A stretch of DNA of 64,000 bases from Neobacillus cucumis (GCF_002860255.1 NZ_PGVE01000069.1:1-64000), one strand, 5' to 3'. Shown: positions 8,333 to 17,789, counted from the stretch's first letter. Numbers and translations: made by a program. The notes: a model not told the origin generated them from the sequence alone.

Positions 8333-9652
8333 TTGGCTACTAAGCATGAACAAATTTTGCAATACATTGATGGACTTCCGATCGGGGAAAAAATATCAGT
8401 GCGGCAAATCGCCAAGGCGATGACCGTAAGTGAAGGAACGGCCTATAGAGCGATTAAAGAAGCTGAAAATAAAGGATATGTCAGCACGATTGAACGGGTT
8501 GGAACAATTCGTATTGAGCGGAAAAAGAAGGAAAACATTGAGAAGCTGACATTTGCAGAAGTCGTAAATATTGTTGACGGCCAAGTGTTAGGCGGAAGAA
8601 CTGGCTTGCATAAAACACTAAATAAGTTCGTAATCGGTGCAATGAAATTAGAAGCCATGATGCGTTACACGGAGGCTGGTAACCTGCTTATTGTAGGAAA
8701 CCGGACACAAGCACATGAACTTGCTTTAAAAGCAGGCGCTGCTGTGTTAATAACGGGCGGATTTGATTCGGAAGATCATGTTAAAAAGCTGGCTGATAAG
8801 CTAGAATTACCCGTGATTTCAACAAGTTATGATACCTTCACAGTAGCAACCATGATTAACCGTGCGATCTACGACCAATTAATCAAGAAAGAAATTATTT
8901 TAGTGGAAGATATTTTAACACCAATAGCTGATACCTATTATCTCACTACATCAGATAACGTGTCCAAGTGGCATGAGTTAAATCAAAAGACCACTCACAG
9001 CCGCTATCCTGTTGTCGACCAAAACATGAGGATACAGGGAATGGTTACAAGTAAAGATATTTTAGGCCAAGATTTTAATGCTTCTATTGATAAAATCATG
9101 ACAAAAAGTCCAATGACGGTTAATGGTAAAACAAGTGTAGCTTCAACCGCCCATACAATGGTTTGGGAAGGGATTGAAGTCCTGCCTGTTACCGATGAAT
9201 CGAACCGTCTTGAGGGAATAATTAGTCGTCAAGATGTATTAAAGGCACTGCAAATGAATCAGCGCCAGCCCCAGGTCGGGGAAACAATAGACGATATTAT
9301 TACCAACCAAATGGTCTTAATGCAAGGTAAAGCTAAAGGGGAAGAAGTATACTCCTGTGAGGTAACACCACAAATGACTAATCATCTTGGAACGATCTCT
9401 TACGGCGTTTTCACCACGATTGTCTCTGATGCAGCCAATCGGGTATTGCGAGGGTATAAAAAAGGTGATTTGGTTGTAGAAAATATGACCATTTACTTTT
9501 TAAAACCAGTTCAGATGGAGAGTACATTAGAGATCTTTCCAAAAATACTTGAAGTTGGCCGGAAGTTTGGGAAAGTAGATGTTGAGGTTTTTAATGATGG
9601 TGTGTTAGTTGGCAAAGCCATGATGATGTGTCAGTTAATTGATAGACATTGA
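8333..9652 (+). CDS. ytoI: HTH/DRTGG/CBS/hotdog protein YtoI
   Basis: A 439-residue multidomain protein. Reading along it: an N-terminal winged helix (1-60, SVRQIAKAMTVSEGTAYRAI), a DRTGG domain (about 70-180), two CBS modules (about 195-310, with HSRYPVVDQNMRIQGMVT and VLPVTDESNRLEGIIS) and a C-terminal thioesterase-like hotdog domain (about 320-439). CBS and DRTGG domains usually sense nucleotides; the ligand here is unknown. The TTG at 8333 gives MATKHEQILQYI, matching B. subtilis YtoI; the GTG three codons upstream lies in the ribosome binding region. Confidence 0.9.
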   Translation: MATKHEQILQYIDGLPIGEKISVRQIAKAMTVSEGTAYRAIKEAENKGYVSTIERVGTIRIERKKKENIEKLTFAEVVNIVDGQVLGGRTGLHKTLNKFVIGAMKLEAMMRYTEAGNLLIVGNRTQAHELALKAGAAVLITGGFDSEDHVKKLADKLELPVISTSYDTFTVATMINRAIYDQLIKKEIILVEDILTPIADTYYLTTSDNVSKWHELNQKTTHSRYPVVDQNMRIQGMVTSKDILGQDFNASIDKIMTKSPMTVNGKTSVASTAHTMVWEGIEVLPVTDESNRLEGIISRQDVLKALQMNQRQPQVGETIDDIITNQMVLMQGKAKGEEVYSCEVTPQMTNHLGTISYGVFTTIVSDAANRVLRGYKKGDLVVENMTIYFLKPVQMESTLEIFPKILEVGRKFGKVDVEVFNDGVLVGKAMMMCQLIDRH

Positions 9653-9667
9653 TTCTATTTACAAGAA

Positions 9668-9690
9668 GGCCGCTTCTTAAAGAAGCGGCT
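9668..9690. terminator. Convergent terminator between ytoI and ytpI
   Basis: GCCGCTTCTT and AAGAAGCGGC form a perfect stem between two convergent genes. Confidence 0.7.
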
Positions 9691-9694
9691 CAAC

Positions 9695-10006
9695 TTATTT
9701 TTGGGCTTCGATACTATTTGCCTCTTCAATCGCAAATGGAAGGTAGTGCTTATATTTTTTATAGCCAGTCCAGCTAAAGAAAGCACCATAGATGATAAAA
9801 ATCGCTGCAATAATGTATGATGTGAGAGTCTCGGAAATAAAGAAAAGATGATTAATGCCAAATAAGCAGACAAATAGGCCGAGAGCAATATTTGATTTGG
9901 CTGTAAGCCATTTCTTTTCTACTTGACGGTTGCTTCTAAAGTATTTTGTTTTATAAAATAAATAGAAAGCAAAAAATACGACAATCAATACAACGAGTAC
10001 AAACAT
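9695..10006 (-). CDS. ytpI: YtpI-like membrane protein
   Basis: A 103-residue protein with three likely transmembrane segments (about 2-17, 43-62 and 64-85), beginning MFVLVVLIVVFFAFYLFYKTKYF and ending in a charged tail. It resembles B. subtilis YtpI, of unknown function, and its position between ytoI and nrnA is the same as there. The ATG at 10006 is nine bases after GGAGG; the upstream TTG is part of the ribosome binding region. Confidence 0.85.
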   Translation of the reverse strand: MFVLVVLIVVFFAFYLFYKTKYFRSNRQVEKKWLTAKSNIALGLFVCLFGINHLFFISETLTSYIIAAIFIIYGAFFSWTGYKKYKHYLPFAIEEANSIEAQK

Positions 10007-10097
10007 GATTCGATCCTCCAAGGTTCTAGAAATCTTCTATCTATTTTACCGTGGATTGAAAAAAAAAGCCATTATTGGTTCATAAGGAGTAGTGTTC

Positions 10098-11042
10098 ATG
10101 ATTGAGAAAATTTTAACAGCGATTGAACAATATAACACGATCATTGTTCATCGTCATGTACGCCCTGATCCGGATGCATACGGTTCACAAGGCGGCTTAA
10201 CCGCATTATTAAAGGAATCCTTCCCAGAGAAAAAAATCTATGCAGTGGGTCAAGAAGAACCAACGCTAAATTTTCTTCGCAGCCTCGATGTAATTGAGGA
10301 CGAGGTTTATAAGGGTGCATTAGTCATTGTTTGTGATACAGCAAATCAGGAAAGAATCGATGACCGCCGCTATACGTTAGGCGATAAATTAATTAAAATT
10401 GACCACCATCCCAATACAGAGCCGTATGGAGACTTATTGTGGGTTGATACAAACGCTAGTTCCTGCAGTGAGATGATCTATGATTTTTACTTAAAGGGTA
10501 AAGATAAGGGTTTAAAAATGAACGACGAAGCGGCAAGACTATTGTTTGCTGGTATTGTAGGGGATACCGGAAGATTCCTGTTCCCAAGTTCAACGGAAAA
10601 GACATTTACCTATGCAGGGGAATTAATTCATTACAATTTTTCGCGTACGGAACTGTTTGATAAAATGTATGAATTAGATCCTAATATTATTAAATTACAA
10701 GGTTATATCCTGCAAAACTTTGAATTACAGCCAAACGGTGTGGCTTCTGTTATGATTACGAAAGATTTATTAAATGAGTATCATGCTAGACCTGCCGAAG
10801 CATCCCTGCTTGTTGGTACACTAGGTGACGTAAAGGGCATAAAAGCCTGGGTATTTTTCATCGAGGAAGACAAGCAAATTCGTGTAAGACTGCGTTCAAA
10901 AGGGCCTGTTATCAATGTTGTAGCCAGGAAATTTAATGGCGGAGGACATCCGCTTGCTTCGGGCGCCACAATCTATTCGTGGGACGAAGTGGACGAAGTT
11001 GTAAATGAATTAGGGAAAGTTTGCGAAGCCTACACAAAATAG
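10098..11042 (+). CDS. nrnA: Oligoribonuclease and pAp phosphatase NrnA (nanoRNase)
   Basis: A DHH-DHHA1 phosphoesterase that degrades 2-5 nt RNA oligomers and dephosphorylates pAp. The 314-residue length matches B. subtilis NrnA (313). Catalytic motifs are HRHVRPDPDAYGS near residue 19, VCDTAN near 80, the DHH triad in IDHHPNTEPYG near 102, and the DHHA1 glycine motif FNGGGHPLASGA near 280. The ATG at 10098 is eight bases after AAGGAG. It ends in its own terminator. Confidence 0.95.
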   Translation: MIEKILTAIEQYNTIIVHRHVRPDPDAYGSQGGLTALLKESFPEKKIYAVGQEEPTLNFLRSLDVIEDEVYKGALVIVCDTANQERIDDRRYTLGDKLIKIDHHPNTEPYGDLLWVDTNASSCSEMIYDFYLKGKDKGLKMNDEAARLLFAGIVGDTGRFLFPSSTEKTFTYAGELIHYNFSRTELFDKMYELDPNIIKLQGYILQNFELQPNGVASVMITKDLLNEYHARPAEASLLVGTLGDVKGIKAWVFFIEEDKQIRVRLRSKGPVINVVARKFNGGGHPLASGATIYSWDEVDEVVNELGKVCEAYTK

Positions 11043-11056
11043 AACTAAACAAGAAG

Positions 11057-11079
11057 AACGGCCCGTTTAGGGCCGTTTT
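11057..11079 (+). terminator. Terminator of nrnA
   Basis: AACGGCCC and GGGCCGTT form a hairpin followed by TTTA, 14 bases past the stop codon. Confidence 0.85.
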
Positions 11080-11089
11080 ATCTATGGCT

Positions 11090-11205
11090 AGCTGCAGCGC
11101 CTAGGGGCTCTTTGGTCTAAGCCATTCCGTCGAGAAGGTTAAAGACCAACCTTCCCGCCGGCCTGTCTTATGCTTGTCGCCCCTGTGCAAGGCGCTTCCG
11201 CTTTT
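11090..11205 (+). repeat. Dispersed intergenic repeat, long copy R2
   Basis: It begins AGCTGCAGCGCCTAGGGGCT and ends GGCAAGGCGCTTCCGCTTTT-like, with outer arms GCGCC/GGCGC. A central hairpin GAAGGTT/AACCTTC is present. It lies between nrnA and ytrI. Confidence 0.85.
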
Positions 11206-11206
11206 A

Positions 11207-11707
11207 TTATTCAAAATCAATCTGAAGTTGTATAGTAAGATTCGTGTAGATAACCATTTCTTTTACCTTTAATTTATATCTTTTATCATTAATTTTTACT
11301 TGCTTGTTCTCAATGATCTTTTTGATTAAGTCCTTACTTTTATAAACCGTCTCAATATCTTTTGCGAGCATCATACTGATGTCATCCCGTACGGAATCTT
11401 CTGTCTCAAGTACACTTAACGAGTCTAGTTTATATTTTTCGGCGTTTGTGATTTTTATGTTAATCTTCTGTACTGTAAGCTGTTCAATATTTCGGCGATT
11501 GATTTCCTTATACTCCTCTTGCCAAATTTTTTTTTCATTATTTAAGTCTATAATTTCCTGATGCTGTTTCCGGATTAATTCTGTATTTTCTTCCTGCCAA
11601 ACACCGTAAATATATAGAAAAATACACCAGCTAATTGCTCCTCCGACTGCGGTTCCTGCAAAAAATCGCTGCCAGCCGGGTTTTCGGTATAATTGCGGAA
11701 CTCTCAT
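11207..11707 (-). CDS. ytrI: Sporulation membrane protein YtrI
   Basis: A 166-residue protein with one N-terminal transmembrane segment (about 14-36), then a long charged helix likely to form a coiled coil (about 38-80), and a C-terminal soluble domain. It matches B. subtilis YtrI, a mother-cell protein needed for efficient sporulation. Its ATG overlaps the ytrH stop codon as ATGA, so the two are cotranscribed and translationally coupled. The probable SigmaE promoter lies upstream of ytrH. Confidence 0.9.
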   Translation of the reverse strand: MRVPQLYRKPGWQRFFAGTAVGGAISWCIFLYIYGVWQEENTELIRKQHQEIIDLNNEKKIWQEEYKEINRRNIEQLTVQKINIKITNAEKYKLDSLSVLETEDSVRDDISMMLAKDIETVYKSKDLIKKIIENKQVKINDKRYKLKVKEMVIYTNLTIQLQIDFE

Positions 11708-12042
11708 GATGATATATGCTCCTGGGTTAACCAGTTAATGATGAGTGCTCCTGTTTGGGCACCGCCTAAGGCAGAAAGGATAAGTAATAGTTGTTTAAAA
11801 AGATCTTTTGTATCCGCATTAAATAAGCCTCTTTCAAACGTATAAACTGCATCAAATGTTCCCCCAATCGCAGAAACAATTGCCCATATCCTTAGTGCCG
11901 AGGACAATCGGTAGACTGTCGTAAGTGGTGGCTGCCCGGTTAAGAATGAAGCAATTCCCCCAATTAAGGAACCGCCAAGAACGACTCCTAATGCGATAAA
12001 GTAGCCTTCGATAAAAGCTGGAAAAAAACCGATTTCTTTCAT
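11704..12042 (-). CDS. ytrH: Sporulation membrane protein YtrH
   Basis: A 112-residue integral membrane protein with hydrophobic segments at about 7-32, 44-63 and 79-103 and the family blocks YFIALGVVLGGSLIGGIA and GGTFDAVYTFERGLF. B. subtilis YtrH is made in the mother cell under SigmaE and acts with YtrI. It is first gene of a two-gene operon. A SigmaE-like promoter is visible 34-62 bases upstream of the start codon. Confidence 0.93.
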   Translation of the reverse strand: MKEIGFFPAFIEGYFIALGVVLGGSLIGGIASFLTGQPPLTTVYRLSSALRIWAIVSAIGGTFDAVYTFERGLFNADTKDLFKQLLLILSALGGAQTGALIINWLTQEHISS

Positions 12043-12075
12043 GCAGCAAACCGCCCTTACAAATTGTTATATTCA

Positions 12076-12104
12076 TTTATATGGACAAAGGGCTCGTAAT
12101 ATGA
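12076..12104 (-). promoter_or_regulatory. SigmaE-like promoter of ytrH-ytrI
   Basis: On the minus strand a -35 TCATATT (12098-12104) is 14 bases from a -10 CATATAAA (12076-12083). The -35 fits the SigmaE consensus KMATATT exactly; the -10 matches CATACAAT at six of eight positions. Confidence 0.65.
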
Positions 12105-12230
12105 GCTAGGGAAATCAAAATAGGATAAAAAGGAGCTCTCCTCATTCAAAAATAAGAACATATTTTCTTTTTTTCGCTTTAAGCTCTATAATTAAACTAA
12201 TGAAATATTTTTAAGGAACGGTGTGACATT

Positions 12231-15200
12231 ATGTCCTTTATTCACCTTCAGGTGTATAGTGCCTATAGTTTGTTAACAAGTACAGCATCTGTACCGGAAT
12301 TAATTGAAAATGCCAAAAGAAAGGGTTTTAAAGCCCTTGCTTTAACCGACCGAAATGTCATGTACGGCACCATTGAATTCTATAAACTATGTAAGAAAAA
12401 TAATCTAAAACCCATTATCGGGTTAACTGTTGACGTTGAGAGTGAACTCACAGCAAATGCATCCTACCCGCTAGTTTTACTGGCCGAGACGGAAGATGGA
12501 TTTAAAAATCTATTAAAAATATCTAGTGCGATTCAGACAAAATCTATTAATGGACTGCCGTTCAAATGGCTAAAATCTTATTCACAGGGGCTTATTGCCA
12601 TTACTCCGGGTTTAGAGGGTGAAATTGAGCAATCCCTCCTAACCGGTAACGAAGAATATGCGAGAAGGCTAATTCGCCGGCTGGACAACATCTTTGGAAA
12701 TGGAAGTTTTTTCTTATCTGTTCAACATCATCAGCTAGAAGATGAAATTAGGATCAACAAATGGTTTCTTGAGATAGCTAAGGATGAAAATATTCCCCTT
12801 GTAGCCACGAACAGAGTCCAATATTTAGAAAAAGAAGATACTTTTGCACACGAATGTTTATTGGCGATAAAAAATGGTGAGAAATTACAAGATGAACATA
12901 GAGAAAAACTAGAAAGTGACCAATTTTATTTGAAGAGTGCCGAAGAAATGGTTGAGTGTTTCTCGGAACTTCCAGAAATCTTAGAGAATTCCTTGCGGAT
13001 TGCTGCCCGTTGTACAGTAAATATAGAACTTAATAAAACGTATTTACCAACATACCCGACCGATAATGGAATGTCCGCTGAGTTATTTCTCGAAAAGTTG
13101 TGTGAAAAGGGATTGTATGAACGATTTTCACAACCAAGAGAGGAATATTTAGACCGTTTGGAATTTGAGCTTGGTGTAATTAAGCGGATGAAGTTTAGTA
13201 ACTATTTTCTAATTGTTTGGGATTTTATGAGATATGCACGCGAACATGGCATCCTAACGGGCCCAGGACGGGGGTCGGCAGCAGGGTCGCTTGTTGCTTA
13301 TGTGTTGTATATTACAGACGTAGATCCAATTGAGCATAATCTTTTATTTGAGCGATTTTTAAATCCTGAACGAATATCGATGCCGGATATTGATATCGAC
13401 TTCCCTGATCACCGGCGTGACGAAGTGATAAACTACGTTACTAGAAAGTATGGGGATATGCACGTTGCTCAAATAGTGACATTTGGAACACTAGCAGCGA
13501 AAGCTGCGTTAAGAGATGTAGGTAGAACGTTTGGCTTAAATACAAAGGAATTGGAGCACTTATCAAGACTAGTTCCTTCGCGTTTAGGAATCAACCTGGA
13601 GGCGGCCTATAGAGAGTCTGAACCCTTAAGAAAGTTTGTGAAGGATACCCCGTTAAATAAAAGGCTTTTTGAGACAGCGTTAAAGCTTGAAGGGCTGCCG
13701 CGGCATACATCCACACATGCTGCAGGTGTAGTCCTTAGTGAAAAGCAGCTAGTTGAATTGATCCCAATTCAACGTGGATCTGGACATGTTTATTTAACTC
13801 AATATTCAATGGAATACCTTGAGGAGATTGGGTTATTAAAAATGGACTTTCTCGGCCTCAGAAATCTTTCTCTGATTGAAACCATTTTATCTTCTATCTA
13901 TCGAGATACGGGCAAGAAGATAGACATCAAACAGGTACCGCTGCAAGATCCCAATACTTTTGATTTATTAGCAAGAGGTGAAACCACTGGTATATTTCAG
14001 CTTGAATCAGAAGGGATGAGGAAGGTACTTACTCGATTAAAGCCATCACGCTTTGAGGATATTGTGGCAGTAAATGCCTTGTATCGCCCGGGACCGATGG
14101 AGAATATTCCACTTTATATCGACAGAAAACACGGCAGGACTGAGGTAGATTATCCACACGCTGATTTAGAACCTATCTTAGAGAATACATATGGGGTTAT
14201 TGTGTACCAAGAGCAAATTATGCAAATTGCTTCCAAGATGGCCGGGTTCTCACTTGGTGAGGCCGACCTGTTACGACGAGCAGTTGGGAAAAAACAAAAA
14301 GAAATTTTGGACAAAGAAAGGCATCATTTTGTTCAAGGTGCATTAAAAAAAGGCTATTCCGAAGAACTGGCGAACGAAATCTATGATTTAATTGTTCGTT
14401 TTGCCAACTATGGATTTAACCGTAGTCATGCGGTTGCCTATAGTATGATTGCCTATCAGCTAGCCTTTTTAAAAGCAAATTTCCCTGCTCATTTTATGGC
14501 TGGACTGCTTACTTCTGCCATTGGAAACGACACGAAAATTGCACAATATATCATGGAATCAAGACAAAAGGAGATCTTGGTCCTTCCTCCATCGATTAAT
14601 CAAAGCAAATATTCCTTCCAGGTTGAAAGAAACGGCATCCGCTATAGTCTTGCAGCTATTAAAAATGTTGGGGCTGCAGCCTTGAAGGAAATATTCCAAG
14701 CCAGAAAGCGGAAGAAATTCGATGATTTATTTGATTTCTGTATTAGAGTTTCCTCTAAAGCAGTTAACCGAAAAACTCTTGAGTTTTTAGTACATTCCGG
14801 GGCTTTTGATGAATTTGGAGAAGACCGTTCAGTTCTTTTAGCCAGTTTGGACGTTGCCATTGAACATGCTCAGATTTTTAAATCGGATGACACGGACCAA
14901 TTTGCCTTATTTGACGATGATATGATACCAAAGCCTAAATACGTTCCTGTCGATCCAATTAGTTTAGAAAATAAATTATCCTTTGAGAAGGAAGCCCTTG
15001 GTTTTTACCTATCTGACCACCCAATCTCTATTTATGAAAAAAGGCTTAAAGCTGGCGGAGCTTTGTTGTTGTATCAATTAGGTACCGATATGAAAAGGGT
15101 TTTCTCAGGAGTTTATATTTCTTTAATGAAAACAATCCGTACAAAAAAAGGCGACAATATGTCCTTCTTAACGGTAAGTGATTCGAGCGGTGAAATGGAA

Positions 15201-15593
15201 GCTGTCGCTTTTCCAAATGTTTTTAAAAAGTTTCAGTTATTATTAAAACAAGGAAGCTTTGTTCTCCTCGAAGGAAAGATTGAAGAAAGAGAGAATCAGC
15301 GGCAATTTATCATCCAACAGGTGTTTGATTTAGAACAGTGGCTACAAAACAATGCTGAAAAACAGCCTGTCTTATATTTAAAAGTTTCCTCAGGACTTCA
15401 GGATGATACCTCTCTAAAAAAAATAAATCAGCTATTAAAAGAGAATAAAGGGAACGCCCATGTTGTTCTTCATTATGAAGAGAGCAGAAAAACAATCAGA
15501 TTAGGTGAGGAATACAAGGTGAAACCGGAACCGCACGTCCTTCAGGAATTAAGAGGCATCCTTGGTCCAAAAAATGTCGTTCTAAAGGATTAA
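12231..15593 (+). CDS. dnaE: DNA polymerase III subunit alpha, DnaE type
   Basis: Replicative DNA polymerase that extends RNA primers before hand-off to PolC in Firmicutes. The 1120-residue protein has a PHP domain (about 1-210), the polymerase catalytic motifs GPGRGSAAGSL and MPDIDIDFPDHRRDEV near 340-395, a tandem helix-hairpin-helix region (about 830-880) and an OB-fold (about 960-1060). Length fits B. subtilis DnaE (1115). An upstream TATAAT at about 12187 is a plausible -10. The ytsJ promoter begins just after its stop codon. Confidence 0.97.
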   Translation: MSFIHLQVYSAYSLLTSTASVPELIENAKRKGFKALALTDRNVMYGTIEFYKLCKKNNLKPIIGLTVDVESELTANASYPLVLLAETEDGFKNLLKISSAIQTKSINGLPFKWLKSYSQGLIAITPGLEGEIEQSLLTGNEEYARRLIRRLDNIFGNGSFFLSVQHHQLEDEIRINKWFLEIAKDENIPLVATNRVQYLEKEDTFAHECLLAIKNGEKLQDEHREKLESDQFYLKSAEEMVECFSELPEILENSLRIAARCTVNIELNKTYLPTYPTDNGMSAELFLEKLCEKGLYERFSQPREEYLDRLEFELGVIKRMKFSNYFLIVWDFMRYAREHGILTGPGRGSAAGSLVAYVLYITDVDPIEHNLLFERFLNPERISMPDIDIDFPDHRRDEVINYVTRKYGDMHVAQIVTFGTLAAKAALRDVGRTFGLNTKELEHLSRLVPSRLGINLEAAYRESEPLRKFVKDTPLNKRLFETALKLEGLPRHTSTHAAGVVLSEKQLVELIPIQRGSGHVYLTQYSMEYLEEIGLLKMDFLGLRNLSLIETILSSIYRDTGKKIDIKQVPLQDPNTFDLLARGETTGIFQLESEGMRKVLTRLKPSRFEDIVAVNALYRPGPMENIPLYIDRKHGRTEVDYPHADLEPILENTYGVIVYQEQIMQIASKMAGFSLGEADLLRRAVGKKQKEILDKERHHFVQGALKKGYSEELANEIYDLIVRFANYGFNRSHAVAYSMIAYQLAFLKANFPAHFMAGLLTSAIGNDTKIAQYIMESRQKEILVLPPSINQSKYSFQVERNGIRYSLAAIKNVGAAALKEIFQARKRKKFDDLFDFCIRVSSKAVNRKTLEFLVHSGAFDEFGEDRSVLLASLDVAIEHAQIFKSDDTDQFALFDDDMIPKPKYVPVDPISLENKLSFEKEALGFYLSDHPISIYEKRLKAGGALLLYQLGTDMKRVFSGVYISLMKTIRTKKGDNMSFLTVSDSSGEMEAVAFPNVFKKFQLLLKQGSFVLLEGKIEERENQRQFIIQQVFDLEQWLQNNAEKQPVLYLKVSSGLQDDTSLKKINQLLKENKGNAHVVLHYEESRKTIRLGEEYKVKPEPHVLQELRGILGPKNVVLKD

Positions 15594-15596
15594 TTC

Positions 15597-15624
15597 TTTA
15601 CAACTTTTTTAGATATGTTATAGT
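15597..15624 (+). promoter_or_regulatory. SigmaA promoter of the malic enzyme gene
   Basis: TTTACA (15597-15602), a 16-base spacer and TATAGT (15619-15624). The predicted start of transcription is near 15631, immediately before the GTGGTCTGACCAC operator. Confidence 0.6.
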
Positions 15625-15639
15625 GATAAAGAGACAAGT

Positions 15640-15652
15640 GTGGTCTGACCAC
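15640..15652. promoter_or_regulatory. GntR-type operator O1
   Basis: GTGGTCTGACCAC is a 13-base palindrome with the TGGTCnGACCA core typical of FadR/LldR-type GntR regulators. It lies about ten bases downstream of the predicted ytsJ transcription start, a repressor position. The identical 13-mer recurs at 17666. Confidence 0.75.
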
Positions 15653-15716
15653 TATAGTGGCTAGTAGTTAATGGGGTATTATTATATTTTATATAATTTT
15701 TTAGGGGTGACATTTC

Positions 15717-16955
15717 TTGACTTTACGTGAAGAAGCATTACATATGCATCGAATTCATAAGGGGAAATTAGAGTCAAAATCAAAGGTTCCAGTTAGAAAT
15801 GCACATGATTTAAGTTTAGCCTATTCACCTGGAGTGGCGGAGCCATGTAAAGATATCTATGAAAAGCCTGAAACTGTATATGATTACACCATGAAAGGTA
15901 ATATGGTTGCTGTGGTTTCTGATGGAACAGCTGTTTTAGGGCTTGGGAATATCGGACCAGAAGCGGCTCTGCCCGTTATGGAAGGAAAAGCTGTTCTGTT
16001 CAAAAGCTTTGCAGGTGTGGATGCCTTTCCTATCTGTTTAAACACCACAGATGTTGATAAAATCGTTGAAACGGTAAAATTGTTGGAACCGACTTTTGGC
16101 GGAGTAAATCTTGAAGATATTGCCGCTCCTAATTGCTTCGTAATTGAGGAAAGATTAAAAAGGGAAGCCAATATTCCGATCTTTCATGATGACCAGCATG
16201 GTACAGCTATAGTAACTGTAGCAGGACTTGTCAATGCCCTTAAAATTATTGGAAAGAAAATGACTGAAATAAAGGTAGTTGCTAGTGGAGCAGGTGCTGC
16301 GGGAATTGCCATTATCAAGTTGTTACACAGCTACGGAGTGAGAGACATCATTATGTGTGATACTAAAGGTGCGATTTATGAAGGACGGCCTCATGGGATG
16401 AACACAGTCAAAGCAGAAGTAGCCAAATATACAAACCGAGATAACCTTAAAGGAAGTCTCGCCGATGTAATAAAAGGTGCCGATGTCTTTATCGGGGTAT
16501 CTGTAGCAGGAGCCCTAACAAAGGATATGGTTGCCTCAATGAACCCTGATTCAATCATTTTTGCAATGGCAAATCCTGACCCGGAAATTATGCCGGAAGA
16601 TGCCAAAGCGGCAGGAGCAAAAGTTGTAGGAACAGGAAGATCTGATTTTCCAAATCAAGTAAATAATGTTCTTGCATTTCCAGGAATTTTCCGCGGAGCA
16701 CTTGATGTGCGTGCGACACATATCAATGAAAAAATGAAAGTGGCGGCAGTAGAGGCAATAGCAGCCTTAATAAGTGAGGATGAACTAGATGCAGACTATG
16801 TCATCCCAGCCCCATTTGATCCAAGAGTAGCACCAAATGTTGCTGCTGCTGTCGCTAAGGCGGCAATGGAGACAGGTGTAGCTCGTCTTAAAGTAGATCC
16901 AGAAGAAGTAAAGGAAAGAACTGAGAGGCTCGCAATCATTGGTAGAAGTGAGTGA
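15717..16955 (+). CDS. ytsJ: Malic enzyme (YtsJ type)
   Basis: Oxidative decarboxylation of malate to pyruvate; the B. subtilis ortholog YtsJ prefers NADP and supplies NADPH during growth on malate. The 412-residue protein has the catalytic block NAHDLSLAYSPGVAEPCKDI, the metal site in FHDDQHGTAIVTVAGL near 155, and a Rossmann motif SGAGAAGIAIIKLL near 190. It lacks a C-terminal phosphotransacetylase-like domain. The TTG at 15717 follows GGGGTGAC and gives the conserved MTLREEALH. It lies upstream of the GntR gene (8-base gap), probably as one transcript. Confidence 0.95.
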   Translation: MTLREEALHMHRIHKGKLESKSKVPVRNAHDLSLAYSPGVAEPCKDIYEKPETVYDYTMKGNMVAVVSDGTAVLGLGNIGPEAALPVMEGKAVLFKSFAGVDAFPICLNTTDVDKIVETVKLLEPTFGGVNLEDIAAPNCFVIEERLKREANIPIFHDDQHGTAIVTVAGLVNALKIIGKKMTEIKVVASGAGAAGIAIIKLLHSYGVRDIIMCDTKGAIYEGRPHGMNTVKAEVAKYTNRDNLKGSLADVIKGADVFIGVSVAGALTKDMVASMNPDSIIFAMANPDPEIMPEDAKAAGAKVVGTGRSDFPNQVNNVLAFPGIFRGALDVRATHINEKMKVAAVEAIAALISEDELDADYVIPAPFDPRVAPNVAAAVAKAAMETGVARLKVDPEEVKERTERLAIIGRSE

Positions 16956-16963
16956 TTACGTAG

Positions 16964-17590
16964 GTGTCTAATACCAAAGTTTATTTAGAGATTGTGAAGC
17001 AATTAAGAGAAATGATTGCCATTGACGGTCTTAAGACGGGTGACAAAATCCCATCTGAACGTGAATTATCGGAGCGCCTGAATTTCGGGCGCTCTTCCGT
17101 TCGCGAAGCTTTAAGAGCACTGGAATTACTTGGATTAATTGAGACAAGAAGAGGCGAAGGGACCTTTATTAGAGATTTTCGAGGCCATCAGCTTGTCCAA
17201 CTTCTAAGCACGTTTATTTTGCAAGATCAAAAAGCTAAACGTGATGTATTTGAAACAAAAAACTATATTGAAATGGATTGCTTGCGGCTTGCTATCCAAA
17301 AGGCTGATCACCATGAAATAAACAAGATCTTGGATTGGCTTGAAGCAAATGAACATTTCACAGATGATCAATTTTTTCAGAAGATCATGGAATTGTCTGA
17401 TAACCACTTGTTTTTACGATTATGGTCTATTTTAAAAGAGTATTACAATTCACTGGAAGAAAATCATATAACATATAAGCGGGATCCATATCTCGTGTTG
17501 TTAAAAGCTTTGGCCGAAAAGAATCTTGAAAAAACACTATCTGCATATAGGAAACTTCGAAATTTGTCAAACTCTACCGACAAAAACTAA
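16964..17590 (+). CDS. GntR family transcriptional regulator, FadR-like
   Basis: A 208-residue regulator. The N-terminal winged helix-turn-helix (about 10-75) has the GntR signature IPSERELSERLNFGRSSVREALRAL in part, ending in LIETRRGEGTFI. The C-terminal half is helical and resembles a short FCD effector domain, but its metal-binding His/Asp ligands are not obvious apart from DNHLFLRLW near residue 145. It lies between the malic enzyme and accDA, each with an identical operator. The inference is an autoregulated local repressor of both units; the effector is unknown. The GTG start at 16964 has a weak ribosome binding site. Confidence 0.88.
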   Translation: MSNTKVYLEIVKQLREMIAIDGLKTGDKIPSERELSERLNFGRSSVREALRALELLGLIETRRGEGTFIRDFRGHQLVQLLSTFILQDQKAKRDVFETKNYIEMDCLRLAIQKADHHEINKILDWLEANEHFTDDQFFQKIMELSDNHLFLRLWSILKEYYNSLEENHITYKRDPYLVLLKALAEKNLEKTLSAYRKLRNLSNSTDKN

Positions 17591-17665
17591 CAGATTTTAA
17601 ACTTTTTTTATTTTATAGTGAAAGTTATACAAGCACTGTTAGGATGGCTGTTTTTTGAACAAAAA

Positions 17666-17678
17666 GTGGTCTGACCAC
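17666..17678. promoter_or_regulatory. GntR-type operator O2 upstream of accDA
   Basis: A second exact copy of GTGGTCTGACCAC, 111 bases before the accD start. A possible -35 TTGAAC lies just upstream at 17655-17660, but no clear -10 was found. Confidence 0.75.
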
Positions 17679-17789
17679 ATTGGAATTCTAATAGGTATGA
17701 AGTGAAGGCAGGATAGAAAGACTTCTATCATAGCAATAATTGGAGAATCTTGCCATTGGCAGGTCGCGTTACCCAAGGGAGGTTTTAAT

